The position numbers and the translations under genes are program-made. The notes under the pieces were generated by a model, which saw only the letters and a program-made list of their open reading frames with translations, did not search any database and had not been told where the DNA came from. Positions 11,045 through 22,363 of a stretch of DNA of 64,000 nucleotides are shown here, piece by piece. The stretch is from Pardosa pseudoannulata (taxonomy: Eukaryota; Arthropoda; Arachnida; Araneae; Lycosidae). The stretch covers positions 37,365,668 to 37,429,667 of the forward strand of contig CM063499.1 in assembly GCA_032207245.1 (NCBI GenBank). The letters are read 5' to 3'. Every line of letters begins with the position of its first letter. Within the stretch, counting starts at the first letter, position 1.

Positions 11045-14000
11045 TTACAGTCTATACTGCTGAACATATACTTTAGCTCTATCTTTGTCAATCTTTTCCA
11101 ACTCCCGTAGTCTCTAAAAACAAAAGAAAACAAAATTTAATATAAAACTTTAACAAATTTTCTTTTTTAACATAGTAGACACACTATGAAGATATTCAGT
11201 GGCACTTCAATATATTATTTCTGCATTTTTTATTTTTCGGTGTTGATCATTTGATTGGTTTAGGCTCAAATTTTTCTTTATAGAACCAATGTTATTCTTC
11301 CCCTACTCAACATTCCTGGATTCCTCATTTCCACCTCTAGTATTGAAAAATTTTATTCCTGCACTTTGTTTTATAGAAATTACAGCCGAACTCGTTTATA
11401 ATGAGCACAAAAAGACCATGACTTTTACATGTTAAATCTGAGTGCTCATAATAAACGGGTCCTTAACAGGCAGGCGTGCAACCAGAAAGGGAGGGGGCTT
11501 GGGAGGTCAAATGATTGAGTTTACTAAAAATTTATCTAATACTTACTTAAAATACAATAATTAATTCAATTAAATACTTTTCTTAATTTAATGACAATTA
11601 ACTCGCCCCCCAATTCAGTCTTAGGAAACACTTGTTGCATGCTGATGTGATATTTCCCATGCATCGTTCATCAAACATATCGCTTCCAGTACGCTGACAT
11701 TGGTATTTGATGCTGTTCCACTTCTATCGCTGCTGTCCAGAATCATCAAAATCAGTTGCTTACGGAAGTGGCACTTGAAACTTCTTATGACTCCTTGGTC
11801 CATAGGCTGGATAACAGATGTAGAATTTGGTGGCAAAAATTCAATTGCACCGGATTTGTGAACCCTCCCTATTGACATTGGAATGCTGGAGGAAGTTTTG
11901 CTACAAAAGTATTAAACCACTGAGAAGAAAAAAAAATATAAGAGAGAAAGACTAGAAAGATGAGAAAAAAGATTGCAAGACAGAAAAATATTGCTCGTTA
12001 AAACCAGGTCTTGCTTGTTAAAAGCAAATTCTGTTCTATAAACTTAATATTGATTCAACCAAATATTCTCACTTCCCTCTGTAAATCCGAGTTATCTTGT
12101 TAAATCCGAGTTAGTTATAAACGAGTTCGACTGTATAATTTTTACATGGTATTTAGAAGAACTGGAATAATTAATTTTTTGGGCTGATAGGTTTGGTTTT
12201 GGTTTTGCAGCGCTATGGCCTACTTTTTGCAACATGAGGGCTAATGAGACCAGGACCTACTGCTTAAAGCCAATTCCAAAGGGCTATGAACATAAATGGC
12301 ATAGTGAGATTCGAACCCATGAACTCCAGTTCTGAAAGCCAGCACCCTAACCATTTGGCCATCATCCGGCTGGGCTGATAGGAATACTCCTAAGGTCATG
12401 TGAATAGAAAAAGATTTCTGGCTCGTCAGAGACTTTCCTAGACCACCAGAAGTTTGCTTAACTTACAACTAATAGGAGCAATCTGGGGCACACCTACTAT
12501 AAGTTTGTACAGGTTTCATACATCAGAGGTACCTAAGGAAACTTCTCTATGTTCTGTCTGGGAGACACAAGCTTACCTATATAGCATTTGCTCCTTCTAA
12601 AGTTAGGTTTATATAAATTACTCAAACCATAATGGACCATAATATGCTTAAAACTATTGGGGTCAGATATACAGAACTATACAGAGACCACAAGCAGGAT
12701 TTAATAGAAGAAAGAGGGAGGAGGAAGATGAAAAATCCAGAATGAGTACCAAGATTTTCTGAAGCACCCAAACCTTTGGCAAAATTAAAATCTTTTGTAT
12801 ATTCATACGGTGTCTGAATGGTAAGACATAAAATAGCAATGAATCTTTCAATGGATTCTTGTCGCAAATACTGCCTAAAGAAAATTTCATTGAATTAGAT
12901 ACATTTAAATTAGGGGGATATATAGCTACAATAAATGTTAATGAAGATTTAGTTGGCTTTTTCAGTTTTTGAGGCACTTGAGATAAAATTCTGACATTAT
13001 ACATTGAATTCATTTAAAAGCATTGACAAACCACGTATTGTAGATGCAAAAAGGCATTCATTGCCTCATGTAAAAAGGATCAGAAAGAAAAAAGAGCTTA
13101 AAGAAAGAAAAAAATATGCCAAGTTGAAAAAGGTGAAGGTGGGGCATATAAGTTTGGGGAATTTTTAAACATGTATTTTAACTTTTTAATAATTAAAAAT
13201 GCTTTCATATAAACTTCAAATGCGCTTTTCTCAGAACAGTATTTTTAATAAATGTTGAAACTTGATTTCTCAAACAGTTATTAAAATATTTTGTTGAAAA
13301 TTATTATGAATATTTTTGATAGTATTTACTAGTGAATGACCTAAAAGCTTTAAATTTGGATAATTTTTAATGATGTTACGCTCATAGTTAGCTATAAAAG
13401 GTAATGAGAATTCATTAAAAATTCAATGTGTATGATTTTGAAGGACAAAAATTTTTTACCAAATGAAAATTAAGCAAAGATTTTAGGTGATTCACTAGTC
13501 CGGAGTATAAGAAATGGGTTGCATCGAAAAATATTGAAATAATTTATTAAAAAATTAGACCTTTTGAAAAACCTGATTTTTTTACTAAATTTTCTTTGTT
13601 AGAAATTTTATAAAAATTCCTCCAGGAATATTTTTTTTAAGTGCAATTATCTATGATAATATAAAAAATAAATCTAAAAATGTAAACTTGTTTCTACGTT
13701 TAAAGAAAAAAGTTCTCTGAAATTAGACGGATACCTTAAGTGGTAATACTACAAGACCTAACTGAATCTAACATTGCAGAATTTGAGCCTTATCTCACAA
13801 AAGGAAAATGAGACATCAAGCTCTATGTACTGAGGGCACAAAACAATTTTACATAAAGTATGAAACAAAATGATGAGATTAAAATATACAGAATGACATT
13901 TAAAACAATAATCAGTTATATAATAAATATTAGTTTTCTTATACATTGAGGACCCTTAGCTCGAGATGTCAGATTGATTTTAATTATAATTTGCTGCTCA

Positions 14001-17000
14001 CTATAAATTTTAAGATATTTTGCCTTTATAATTAAATTAACATATCCAGAAACTTGTTTTTGCCATACATAGAACAATATTTTAAAATGTATAATTTTAA
14101 ACTATTTTAAATTAATTTCAAAATTCACATAAATATGCAAAAAAGATATTGTAAAGTACTTCTGTACAAAATATCTTGTTGAAACTTTATTTTTTATTAC
14201 TCATAAAACATAAGTTTTTGGCAATGCTAGTTACTTGGCTTTCACTGTTAGCAATTTATTTTAAATTAGACTGCTGTTAAAAAATTATTAATTAGTTAAA
14301 AATTAAGGTATGACGATAAAGGACCCAATAAGATGATTAAAAGTTTTGTGTTTTTTTATAATTATTTAAAAGCACTTAAAATTAAGGAGTTTTTAAGGAG
14401 TGTAAAAACTATGTATGTAAAAGAAAACAAATGGCAAATTATTTATACTAACAACATTAATACAAAATAGAAATTAACAAACCATAAGAAATATTACCAA
14501 AGATATCTGACACATAATTTCAGGTAAATATTTCTTCTCTTCTCCAAGTGCTGTCATATCATCAAGAAATTCTTTTCGTTCTTTTATTTCCCTTAAAACT
14601 AGAAAAAATTAAACCATTTATATCAGTTCTCCTATATAATATTTAATTTTTAAATTGTTTTCATTTTACAGTAATCAGACCTGTAAACTTTTAAAACACA
14701 TAATTTTTATATGTATGTTAATAATGAGAAATACTCTTGCAGAAAGGGAGAAATGTATGGCAAATATGCTACTCTAAACAACAACATTTGAAGCATGATA
14801 AATTAAGAGATAACTAAATATATGAATATTTAGGAAAAGTTGGTAAAACAAAATACTTTTGCATTGCACAAACATAATACAGTAGAACCTCGGTATAACG
14901 AACCCCTGTGGGACCAACATCATATGGTCGCTGTAACAAATTGAAAAAATAATAAAAATTGAGCAAAGAAATGATGCAACAGTACATACATAGAGAACAC
15001 TTCTATTTATTTGTATTTCTATTACTGAATTTTTGATCTTGATGAAAAGTCTTTGCTTGACGCCTGTTTCGAGTTCATTTGGGAATTTTTCATTATCACT
15101 GATTCCATATCCGTTAGATTTTAAAGGAAATCTTCAGAATTAAATTGTCCTTCAAAATATTGATGCAAGGCATTGATTGCATAGAAGACTTCTTTTTCAT
15201 TCATCTTTTCAAAAGCTTGGATGATTTCTTCTCCATCGTTAGAACTAAAGATTTCATCATTTCCGGTAATATAGGCAATAAAATCATCCTCATTCAAATT
15301 ATCTCCGCAGCACTCTAAAGTTTTGTCTACCATAACAAACTCATCAAAAGATAATTGAAGATCCGGAAATTTGACACTCAGGAGCTGGGTCATTTCATTA
15401 GTGTCTGGAGTATCATCTACCTAGGACATCAATGTCATACATGACAAAAGGGTCCCTTTAAGCAGACACAAAGAGAGGAGTACAGGTTTCTTGAAGTTGC
15501 ACCGCAGTACAATAGTTTTAAAATAGCTCACTTGCTCATGAGTTCTGCAGTCTAAAATTGGCGGTCTCCCTAAATGAAAAATAATACACTTGGGGTTGTT
15601 GCAATGATTCAAAATTAACATTATTCTTATGGTAAAATAATTGGGACTTTTGAAGATGGTCATTCTAACGAAGGGGTCATTGTATCATAGGGTCGTTAAA
15701 AAGAGGTTCTACTGTACTAAAAATCACATGAATAATTTTCTTTCATTCATCCTACTAAAACATAAATCCAAGTAATAATAAAGTTGATTACCAAATTGAC
15801 ATTTATTTATTTTATTTTTTTTTTTGTATTGTTCCCAAAAATATGCTAGTTTAAAGTTAAGTAAAGTCACTAAGAATCCATAATGCAATATTTGAAATTT
15901 ACATTTTAATGGTCACTGTGGAGATAAATATGTAAAATAGATTAAAGTCATATTCTGTAAAGTGCATGGCTGATAAATAATAAGCAACTTGTTTTTATTT
16001 CAAGAACTTTTAGATATATTTCATTATTTTTTGCTTAAAAAAGTAACTCTATAGAGTTTACCTTATAAAGTAAACTCTTAGTCCTAATACTCTAAAATGA
16101 AAATAAATAAAGTTTCACATCCTAAACTCAGATGAATTGAGTAAAATATACTACTACTGACAAATTATGTATATATGTAATAATATTTTTATCCTAAAAA
16201 TCAACTAATGTAATTATGTCTATCTTAAAATAATTTTTTGGCATTCTTCCCAAGCAACCTTGGTGAATATCTTTGTTTTTCCTGTTGATTTAGCAACTTT
16301 GCTCCACCAAGCTTCTGGTTATATAAGTAAATTAAAATATCTCCTGACACTTAAACAACATTATTGGCATCCCCTACATGACTTGTAATTAAACTCTGAT
16401 TGGTTGGCCTAGACAGCTATTTAACCAAGATGTACATGTATTGCAGACAGACATCTGTCAGAGAAGTGCCTGAATATACTATGTCAGTTTGATCTCAAAA
16501 TGTCTTTGTTCAACAAGGTATTTCCACTCCACTATGATTTGCCATAACTGCATGAATTTTAGATGTATGCACTTCCTTGACCAACCTTGGATTTGCTATA
16601 GTTACAACTACATTGCATCAGTAAATATATTAACTAGCATCATATAGAACACATTTTAATAAAATATTAAAATATTTTATGATAATGAAAAGTTTTTAAA
16701 GGTTAAGTAATACAACATTACATGAGAAAAACATACCATTACTGATTATAATGTAAATTCATGTGGACTATGAAAATAAACCTAAAAAAATAATCCTTTT
16801 TAAAAAGTAAAAACTCATTAATTACTTTCTGAAAACATATCAACTTCAGGTTCTTTTTCTTCTATTGGTGTTTCTTCAAATTTTAAATATCTTAGTTCTT
16901 CATCAATATCTTTGCCATAGGCCATCAAATTCTGTAGCCGTTCTTTCTCATAGGTTGGTCTTGCTTGAATAAAAAAAAAATTGGACTTTAATTTCAAGTA

Positions 17001-19222
17001 ATATTCTAGATAAATAATGTTGTAGAGAACTTAAAAATAAATTTTAATTTTTTCTCATATTGTAACAAATATGTAAAATAAACATATGATTAGGCATTAA
17101 AAAAAAATTCATTAAGCCATCAAATTCTGTAGCCGTTCCTTCTCATAGGTTGGTCTTGCTTAAATAAAAAAATTCAACTTTAATTTCAAGTAATATTCTA
17201 GATAAATAAAAAATAAATTTTAATTTTTTCTAATATTATAACAAATATGTAAAATAAACATATGATTAGGCATTAAAAAAAAAAAAAATTCATCAAGTCA
17301 TCAAATTCTGTAGCTGTTCCTTCTCATAGGTTGGTCTTGCTTGAATAGAAAAAAAATTCAACTTTAATTACAAGTAATATTCTAGATAAATAATGTTGTA
17401 GAGAACTTAAAAAGAAATTTTAATAGTTTGTAATATTATTAACAAATATGTAAAATAAACATGATTAAGCATTAAGAAAAAAACACCATCAAAGCCATCA
17501 AATTCTGTAGCCGTTCCTTCTCATAGATTGGTTTTGCTTAAATAAAAAAAAATTCAACTTTAATTACAAGTAATATTCTAGATAAATAATATTGTAGAGA
17601 ACTTAAAAATAAATTTCAATATTTTGTAATATTGTAACAAATATGTAAAATAAATATATGATTAGGCATTAAGAAAAAAAAATTCATCAAGCCATCAAAT
17701 TCTGTAGACTTTCCTTCTCATAGGTTGGTCTTGCTTAAATAAAAAAAAAAATTCAACTTTAATTTCAAGTAATATTCTAGATAAATAAGGTTGTAGAGAA
17801 CTTAAAAATAAATTTTAATTTTTTCTAATATTGTAACAAATATGTAAAATAAACATATGATTAGGCATTAAGAAAAAAAATTTCATTTATAAAGAATTAC
17901 AGTTTGAGAAACAGTAACTAAACTGCAAATATCACTAATGAAATTAATTCAGTATTTACAAATTTGATACACAATAACAATACATTGAAAAACTTCCAAA
18001 TATACAATTATTTGTTGTATTTTTGTTGTATTCAATTATCTATGTATACTTTTCAATGCTTTATTCTTTGTGTGATCAAGTGAAATAAGACAACAAATTT
18101 TAAAGAATATTTTTACTTTAACCTCTGATATAACTAAATCTGATTGTCTGTTATATTTTCTAAAAATAAAATCTTTATTGTCTTTCAACTGATAATAAAG
18201 AAAATCATTTAAATTCTGCAGCAATGAACTTGATTGTATTTAATGTATTTAACCCTTTAAAGGGCACTCATATAAATTCTTTGGGATTTAATGAAATTAG
18301 TTCAATAATGGTATCTATGAACTTTATAAATATAAATGCATATTTTTTTTTACATTTCTTGAGGGGGTAGGGTGGAATTTGAGGGGTGTTTAAAGTGCAA
18401 AACCCTTGTACAGAGTGAAAATACTTTATAAAGGTTTAATTATGCTGAGAAAACAATGAATAAAGAAGAAACGAAACAATTTACAGCTGAACAATGTCCA
18501 CATGATAGAGCGCTGCTTTTAGGTACCAGAATTCTTATGTTCAAATCCCACTGCAGGCATAGATGTTCGTAGTCGTTCAGAATTGACTTTAAGCTGTAGG
18601 TCTCGGTCTGATTAGCCCTCGTGTTGCAAAACAGTAGACCGTAGCGCTCCAAACCAAACAAATAATTTATAAGTGTTATTTAGATAGATATTTTTTATTT
18701 GGGGTTATAACTGGAAAAATCATATTACTGACTTTTCCAGGTAAAGTAAGTTTAACCACGTATATTTCAAATGAAATATGGAGATCTTGTATAGGGGAGA
18801 CCGGGATAAAATGGACCATGGGATAAAATGAATCACCCCCTATTATTTATTTTATTTATTATTTTTAATATTTAATATTTTGATACATAAATGACAGCAC
18901 TGCAGTCTTGAAAATGAATGTGTAATTGTGTGTTTAGCTGACAATTTAGCCATTTTATTCTAGAAAGTTGATTTGTGGTAGTCAGAAGTAAATATTTTCA
19001 TCATATCTTCTTTTCTTCATTTAAGAATTGTGATTTGGAGGATTTAACTTCTCACAATAAAGAGCTCAGATAATGTATTATTATATTTAATGTAGCTAAA
19101 ACAATTTAATATAAGATTTGTTCTTTTTTTTTTTGGACACTTTTTGCCTGAATTACACATGAGGTAAAATGAACCACCAGTACCTGGGATAAAATGGACC
19201 ATGGTCCATTTTCCAGGTTGTG

Positions 19223-19256
<34 letters not shown>

Positions 19257-21515
19257 TCTGTATCCCATATGCTTTTCTAAGTTGATTTTATGTGTGATAC
19301 TTTAAAAAACATGCAATCATGATTGAAAGTAACAGATATATGGCCATTCAATGAAAACATCTTTGAGGATATCCAATATCTCTCATCATATGTGACTGAT
19401 CAACCATCACCAGATTTTGAATTACCAAGTACAACTGATTGTAAAACAAGTACAGGTGATCAGCAATCAAATGTAAGCATAGATGATCAGCAACCAAATA
19501 CATCACAATCAGTACAAAGTGGAAATCATCAGTTGAAAACAATATCCCCTTTTGAATTACACCTCTTAGCAAAAGCTAGTATGCGCAAGACAACAAACAA
19601 ACGAAAGAAGGGTGCATCAAAAATTCTAACTGATACACCAGTGAAAACGATGATTGAAAAAGATGTCAAAGAGAAAAAAATTAAAACAGAAAAATACTGC
19701 TTTAGTTAAAGCTAGGAAGAATTTAGAAAAAAATGTTAGTCTTAACTATGCAGAAAAATGATAAATCTGTGCATTTTAAAGCAAATAAAGAAAATTTATG
19801 TGGATCAGAAAGTTCAAGTGATTCGGAATAAAATAATTAATAATTTGATAATGAAGTATGTTTGGTTAAATTTTTGACAAAAAAGACAGTGTTTTTTTTG
19901 GTTTAATAAACAAAAAATGATGATGATTACGTTCTTGTGAAATTTATAAGGCAAAAACGTAATCAAAATGTGTTCATTTTCCCTGATGTTGATGAATTGC
20001 TCGGAAATGTTCAAGATATTGTAATGAATCAACCTACTAATACTAAGAAAAAACTTCAGTACACATAAATAAGCAATTAATTAATGTACAATGAGCATAG
20101 AAAAAAAAAAAATAATTTTTATGTATTTTAATAAATAATTATCTTAAAAATTTAGAGCACGGTCCATTTTACGTGCCATGGACCATTTTACCCGGGGTTA
20201 GGGTGAAATGGTCCACTTTGTCACTTGCTATTAAAAAATTATAATAAAAAAATATTATAATTGGTTTGACTGAGTGTAATATAAGCCTAATATATAGGTA
20301 ATATGCATATATTCAATTAAAAAAAAATTTTTTAAATACTCTATTCACAAAGCCAAATTTTAAAATTTGTTAATATTATGAAAATACCTAAAAAAAATCA
20401 TATGTTTTCAAAGCATAAAATTTATAATTTTTCACTTCAAGTTGAAAACTGTTTTTAAAAAAAATACTGTATATCAATTAGTTCAATCTTTAAAATTATA
20501 ATTAAATTTACAAAAATACCTTATTTGGTTTTACATAATAAATATAGGCAATCACAAAATTAAACATGAAAATTAATTTTAAAAAATTTTTTTAGCACTT
20601 TTTCACCTATTGTCCAAATAGGTTAGAATAAAAGCATCAATGTATTTAATATTTAACTGCAATTTAATTTTAAAAAATGACATAAAGCTCACTTTGGGAT
20701 TGGTTGTTTCATTTTTTTTTTAATTTTTTTTTTGATTTTTGAGTGGGGTACTGGTTTTTTTTATTTTTTTTTTGTAAATTAGTAATAGGAAATATTCAAC
20801 AAAGTAAAAAGTTTTATATGTAATTTGGAATTTTTTAGATTTCAAAGATTTAATGTTTTTCAAAAGCAGAGAAAGAATTTAACATGTGGTTTCACTCTGA
20901 AACCACTGTTCATTAAAGGGTTAAAGCATACTTTTATATTTTAATTAGTTATTCCCCAGTATGTAGTTACTAATTAACACACAATAATTAAATATATTAA
21001 CTTACAGAAATACCATATACAATGTTAGATTGTGTACTAGTGAATAGGCACATGCAAATCACAAACATAAATTTGCGATTATTTAAACATGCAATTTAAA
21101 GATGAGCCTTTATCAGCACTTTTTCACCTATTGTCCAAATAGAGTTTGTAATAGAAACAATATCAGCGGCATCAATGTATTTAATATTTTAACTGCAAAT
21201 TTAATTTTATGAAAAAATGACATAAAGCTCACTTTGAGAAGGACTGGGCCTGAACTTATCTCTTTCATAATCACCCAGTTTTTCTATTGTGCTTTTGGGC
21301 CTTTGAATGGGTCTAGACGGAAATTTCCGTATGCCAGGTACTGAGAGCTCAGAAATTTCACTCTCATTTCTCTGTCTTGTACTTTCAATGAAAGATCTAG
21401 GTAAGTAAGGAAAACATTTCCCTGATTCAACACAACGTAGTAACTCATGTTGTACTTTAGAACTTAAATTTGCTTCTTTCATTAAAGATTTCAAAGTTTC
21501 TTTCGTACTAGCCAT
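11045..21515 (-). CDS. UPF0193 family protein (C22orf23/EVG1-like), four exons, 196 aa
   Basis: Function of the family is unknown. Coding exons in transcript order: 21515-21233 (94 codons plus 1 nt), 16963-16826, 14598-14498, 11113-11045 including TAA. Donors are GT (GTGAGC, GTAATT, GTAATA), acceptors AG, and phases 1, 1, 0 all join. The protein starts MASTKETLKSLMKEANL. Similarity to human C22orf23 is strongest in ERDKFRP, then YEKERLQNLMAYGKD, LREIKERKEFLDDM and LRELEKIDKDRA; length is close to the human 217 aa. Predicted helical, charged, without signal peptide or membrane segment. ATG at 21513-21515 is chosen because an in-frame stop lies a few codons upstream. Head-to-head with MED28, so a shared promoter is likely. 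Odd: the exon 1 donor region is copied in intron 1 and the exon 2 acceptor region is present five times in tandem. Large introns hold pogo, SINE and MITE insertions. Confidence 0.9.
11381..12135 (-). mobile_element. pogo/Tigger-like element with DDE transposase fragment, copy 1
   Basis: Lies in intron 3 of the UPF0193 gene. Terminal inverted repeats TACAGCCGAACTCGTTTATA and, read inward from the right, TACAGTCGAACTCGTTTATA, each starting at the TA target. The internal minus-strand ORF (11878-11621) has a DDE_1-type core: FLPPNSTSVIQPMDQGVIRS then FKCHFRKQLILMIL. Only about 80 residues of a several-hundred-residue transposase survive, so this is an internally deleted, non-autonomous copy. A related longer copy is at 50377-51623. 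Confidence 0.85.
12192..12371 (-). mobile_element. tRNA-derived SINE, copy 2
   Basis: Target duplication GGGCTGATAGG at 12181-12191 and 12372-12382. Same family as the copy at 6822-6999. The B-box region reads GGATTCGAACCC-like with a change (GAGATTCGAACCC on the plus strand), and the body ends in the conserved block that reads CTACTTTTTGCAACATGAGG on the plus strand. Confidence 0.85.
13150..13738 (+). repeat. Dispersed MITE family with GTAGACGGATACCTT end, truncated copy
   Basis: Shares about 590 bp with 34340-34947 and 54085-54688, ending in a variant of the same terminus (TTAGACGGATACCTTAAG). The left part found in the longest copy (53748-54688) is missing. No ORF is conserved among copies, so it looks non-autonomous. 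Confidence 0.75.
14878..15716 (-). mobile_element. pogo/Tigger-like element, second family, copy 1
   Basis: Lies in intron 2 of the UPF0193 gene. Termini TACAGTAGAACCTCGGTATA and, inward from the right, TACAGTAGAACCTCTTTTTA, at TA targets. A minus-strand fragment (about 15393-15062) reads [18 protein letters not shown], then [20 protein letters not shown], the C-terminal tail of a Tigger-type transposase. The same tail occurs in the copy at 42323-43179. The catalytic domain is absent. Confidence 0.85.
16921..17884 (-). repeat. Tandem array of five units, each with the UPF0193 exon 2 acceptor and exon start
   Basis: Units begin at about 16921, 17116, 17297, 17494 and 17691, a period of 181-197 bp. 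Each holds, on the minus strand, a pyrimidine-rich stretch, an AAG acceptor, the first about 43 bases of exon 2 (encoding RPTYEKERLQNLM) and part of the upstream intron. Only the 16921 unit continues into the rest of exon 2. The four extra copies are met first by the splicing machinery; at least the 17116 copy hits an in-frame TAA directly after the exon start. Confidence 0.9.
18487..18660 (+). mobile_element. tRNA-derived SINE, copy 3
   Basis: Plus-strand copy of the SINE family: head with a degraded A box near 18500, B-box region TTCAAATCCCACTG near 18540, and the body with TGTAGGTCTCGGTCTGATTA, ending GTAGCGCTCCAAACCAAACA. The flanking duplication is not clear. Confidence 0.8.
18793..20203 (+). 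mobile_element. Pogo-like element with GGGATAAAATGGACCA termini and transposase C-terminal ORF
   Basis: Left terminus CCGGGATAAAATGGACCATG (near 18808); right terminus, read inward, CCCGGGTAAAATGGTCCATG (ending near 20200). An additional internal copy of the motif, in both orientations, sits at about 19160-19215. The plus-strand ORF 19323-19709 (about 128 aa) begins VTDIWPFNENIFEDIQYLSS, the GIWPLNP...F-type block found in the C-terminal part of pogo/Tigger/jerky transposases, followed by SYVTDQPSP and a Lys-rich tail. The catalytic domain is missing. Lies in intron 1 of the UPF0193 gene. Confidence 0.75.
20594..20697 (-). repeat. Duplicate of the UPF0193 exon 1 donor region
   Basis: Matches 21115-21237 (AGCACTTTTTCACCTATTGT, through to CATAAAGCTCACTTTG) with small deletions. 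The copied part includes the donor, on the minus strand AAAGTGAGC, and the first about 115 bases of intron 1, but not the exon body. Confidence 0.75.
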
Positions 21516-22363
21516 CACCCAGTTATGTGCTTATGAAACGAAGTTAGCTATAAATTCTAAATGTCTTGTCTGTGTTTTTATTTCATACTTGATATGAACT
21601 TTTAAACATTTAACTTGTAAAATTTTTTGTACGCTAATTATTCTTCAAGCCTTTATATTTTTAAACTACTCTGAATAAAATGCATTATAACAAGCATGCT
21701 AAAAACGGATTTAATTTATTTAATATTTAGTAACTTGGATCGTGATAAAAAATTTCCACATCCAGTGGTTCAAACTTTCTGCGCGTCCCTTTAAATAAAA
21801 CATTCGTCGCAGTTACAGTTGTGAGTGAAATTTTAATTATGTTTATTTTATCTAAAAGACCTGCATTCTTATATAAATTTTTGTTAACTTAACATTAGTT
21901 TACGAATTTCTATCTCTCACCAATTGGTAATAAGGCCTTCGGCCCAGGAACCCCGTATAATCTTCAACCAGCCCCGGCATTGCATTGCACAGAGTAGTGA
22001 CAGAGAATTATTCCTCTGTACAGAGGCTATTCGATTGTCTATGGNNNNNNNNNNNNNNNNNNNNNNNNNNNNNNNNNNNNNNNNNNNNNNNNNNNNNNNN
22101 NNNNNNNNNNNNNNNNNNNNNNNNNNNNNNNNNNNNNNNNNNNNTCTATGGATGTTTTGGCTTCTGTGCGTGCTAAAGTAGTTGTGTCTACTTTCTCTTT
22201 CTCCGTTCAGTATACTTCAGTTAACTTAGAAATTTTGAGTTAAACTATTTATGTTAAAAAAAGATACAAAATTTTTCATGTTTTCCTTGCTTATATATGT
22301 GCAGCAGTGTATTGTGTAAAACATAATCTAACGGGCTTTAGAAATAAATATATTTTACTTAGA
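21516..22363. promoter_or_regulatory. Divergent intergenic region between UPF0193 and MED28
   Basis: 848 bp between the two start codons, including the 100-N gap. It should hold both promoters and 5' UTRs; no TATA box or initiator can be assigned with confidence. A perfect 14-bp palindrome CCTCTGTACAGAGG is at 22013-22026. The sequence around 21930-22044 is less A+T-rich than its surroundings. Confidence 0.5.
22045..22144. other. Assembly gap (100 N)
   Basis: Exactly 100 N, a conventional placeholder for unknown length. Both flanks carry TCTATGG (22038-22044 and 22145-22151), so the gap may hide either real sequence or an unjoined overlap. Confidence 0.99.

Larger units (their letters stand above)
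18249..20926. mobile_element. Possible old piggyBac-like element holding nested insertions
   Basis: TTAACCCTTTAAAGGG at the left and AAAGGGTTAA at the right have the form of piggyBac ends with TTAA targets. Inside lie a SINE (about 18487-18660) and a pogo-like element (18793-20203). Against this reading, 20594-20697 is a copy of the host gene's exon 1 donor region, which an element would not normally carry. Low confidence. Confidence 0.25.

Noticed and set aside
16921..17884. CRISPR-like array
   Set aside because: Units of about 190 bp are wholly repeated, spacers are not unique, and each unit is a copy of an intron-exon boundary in a eukaryotic gene.
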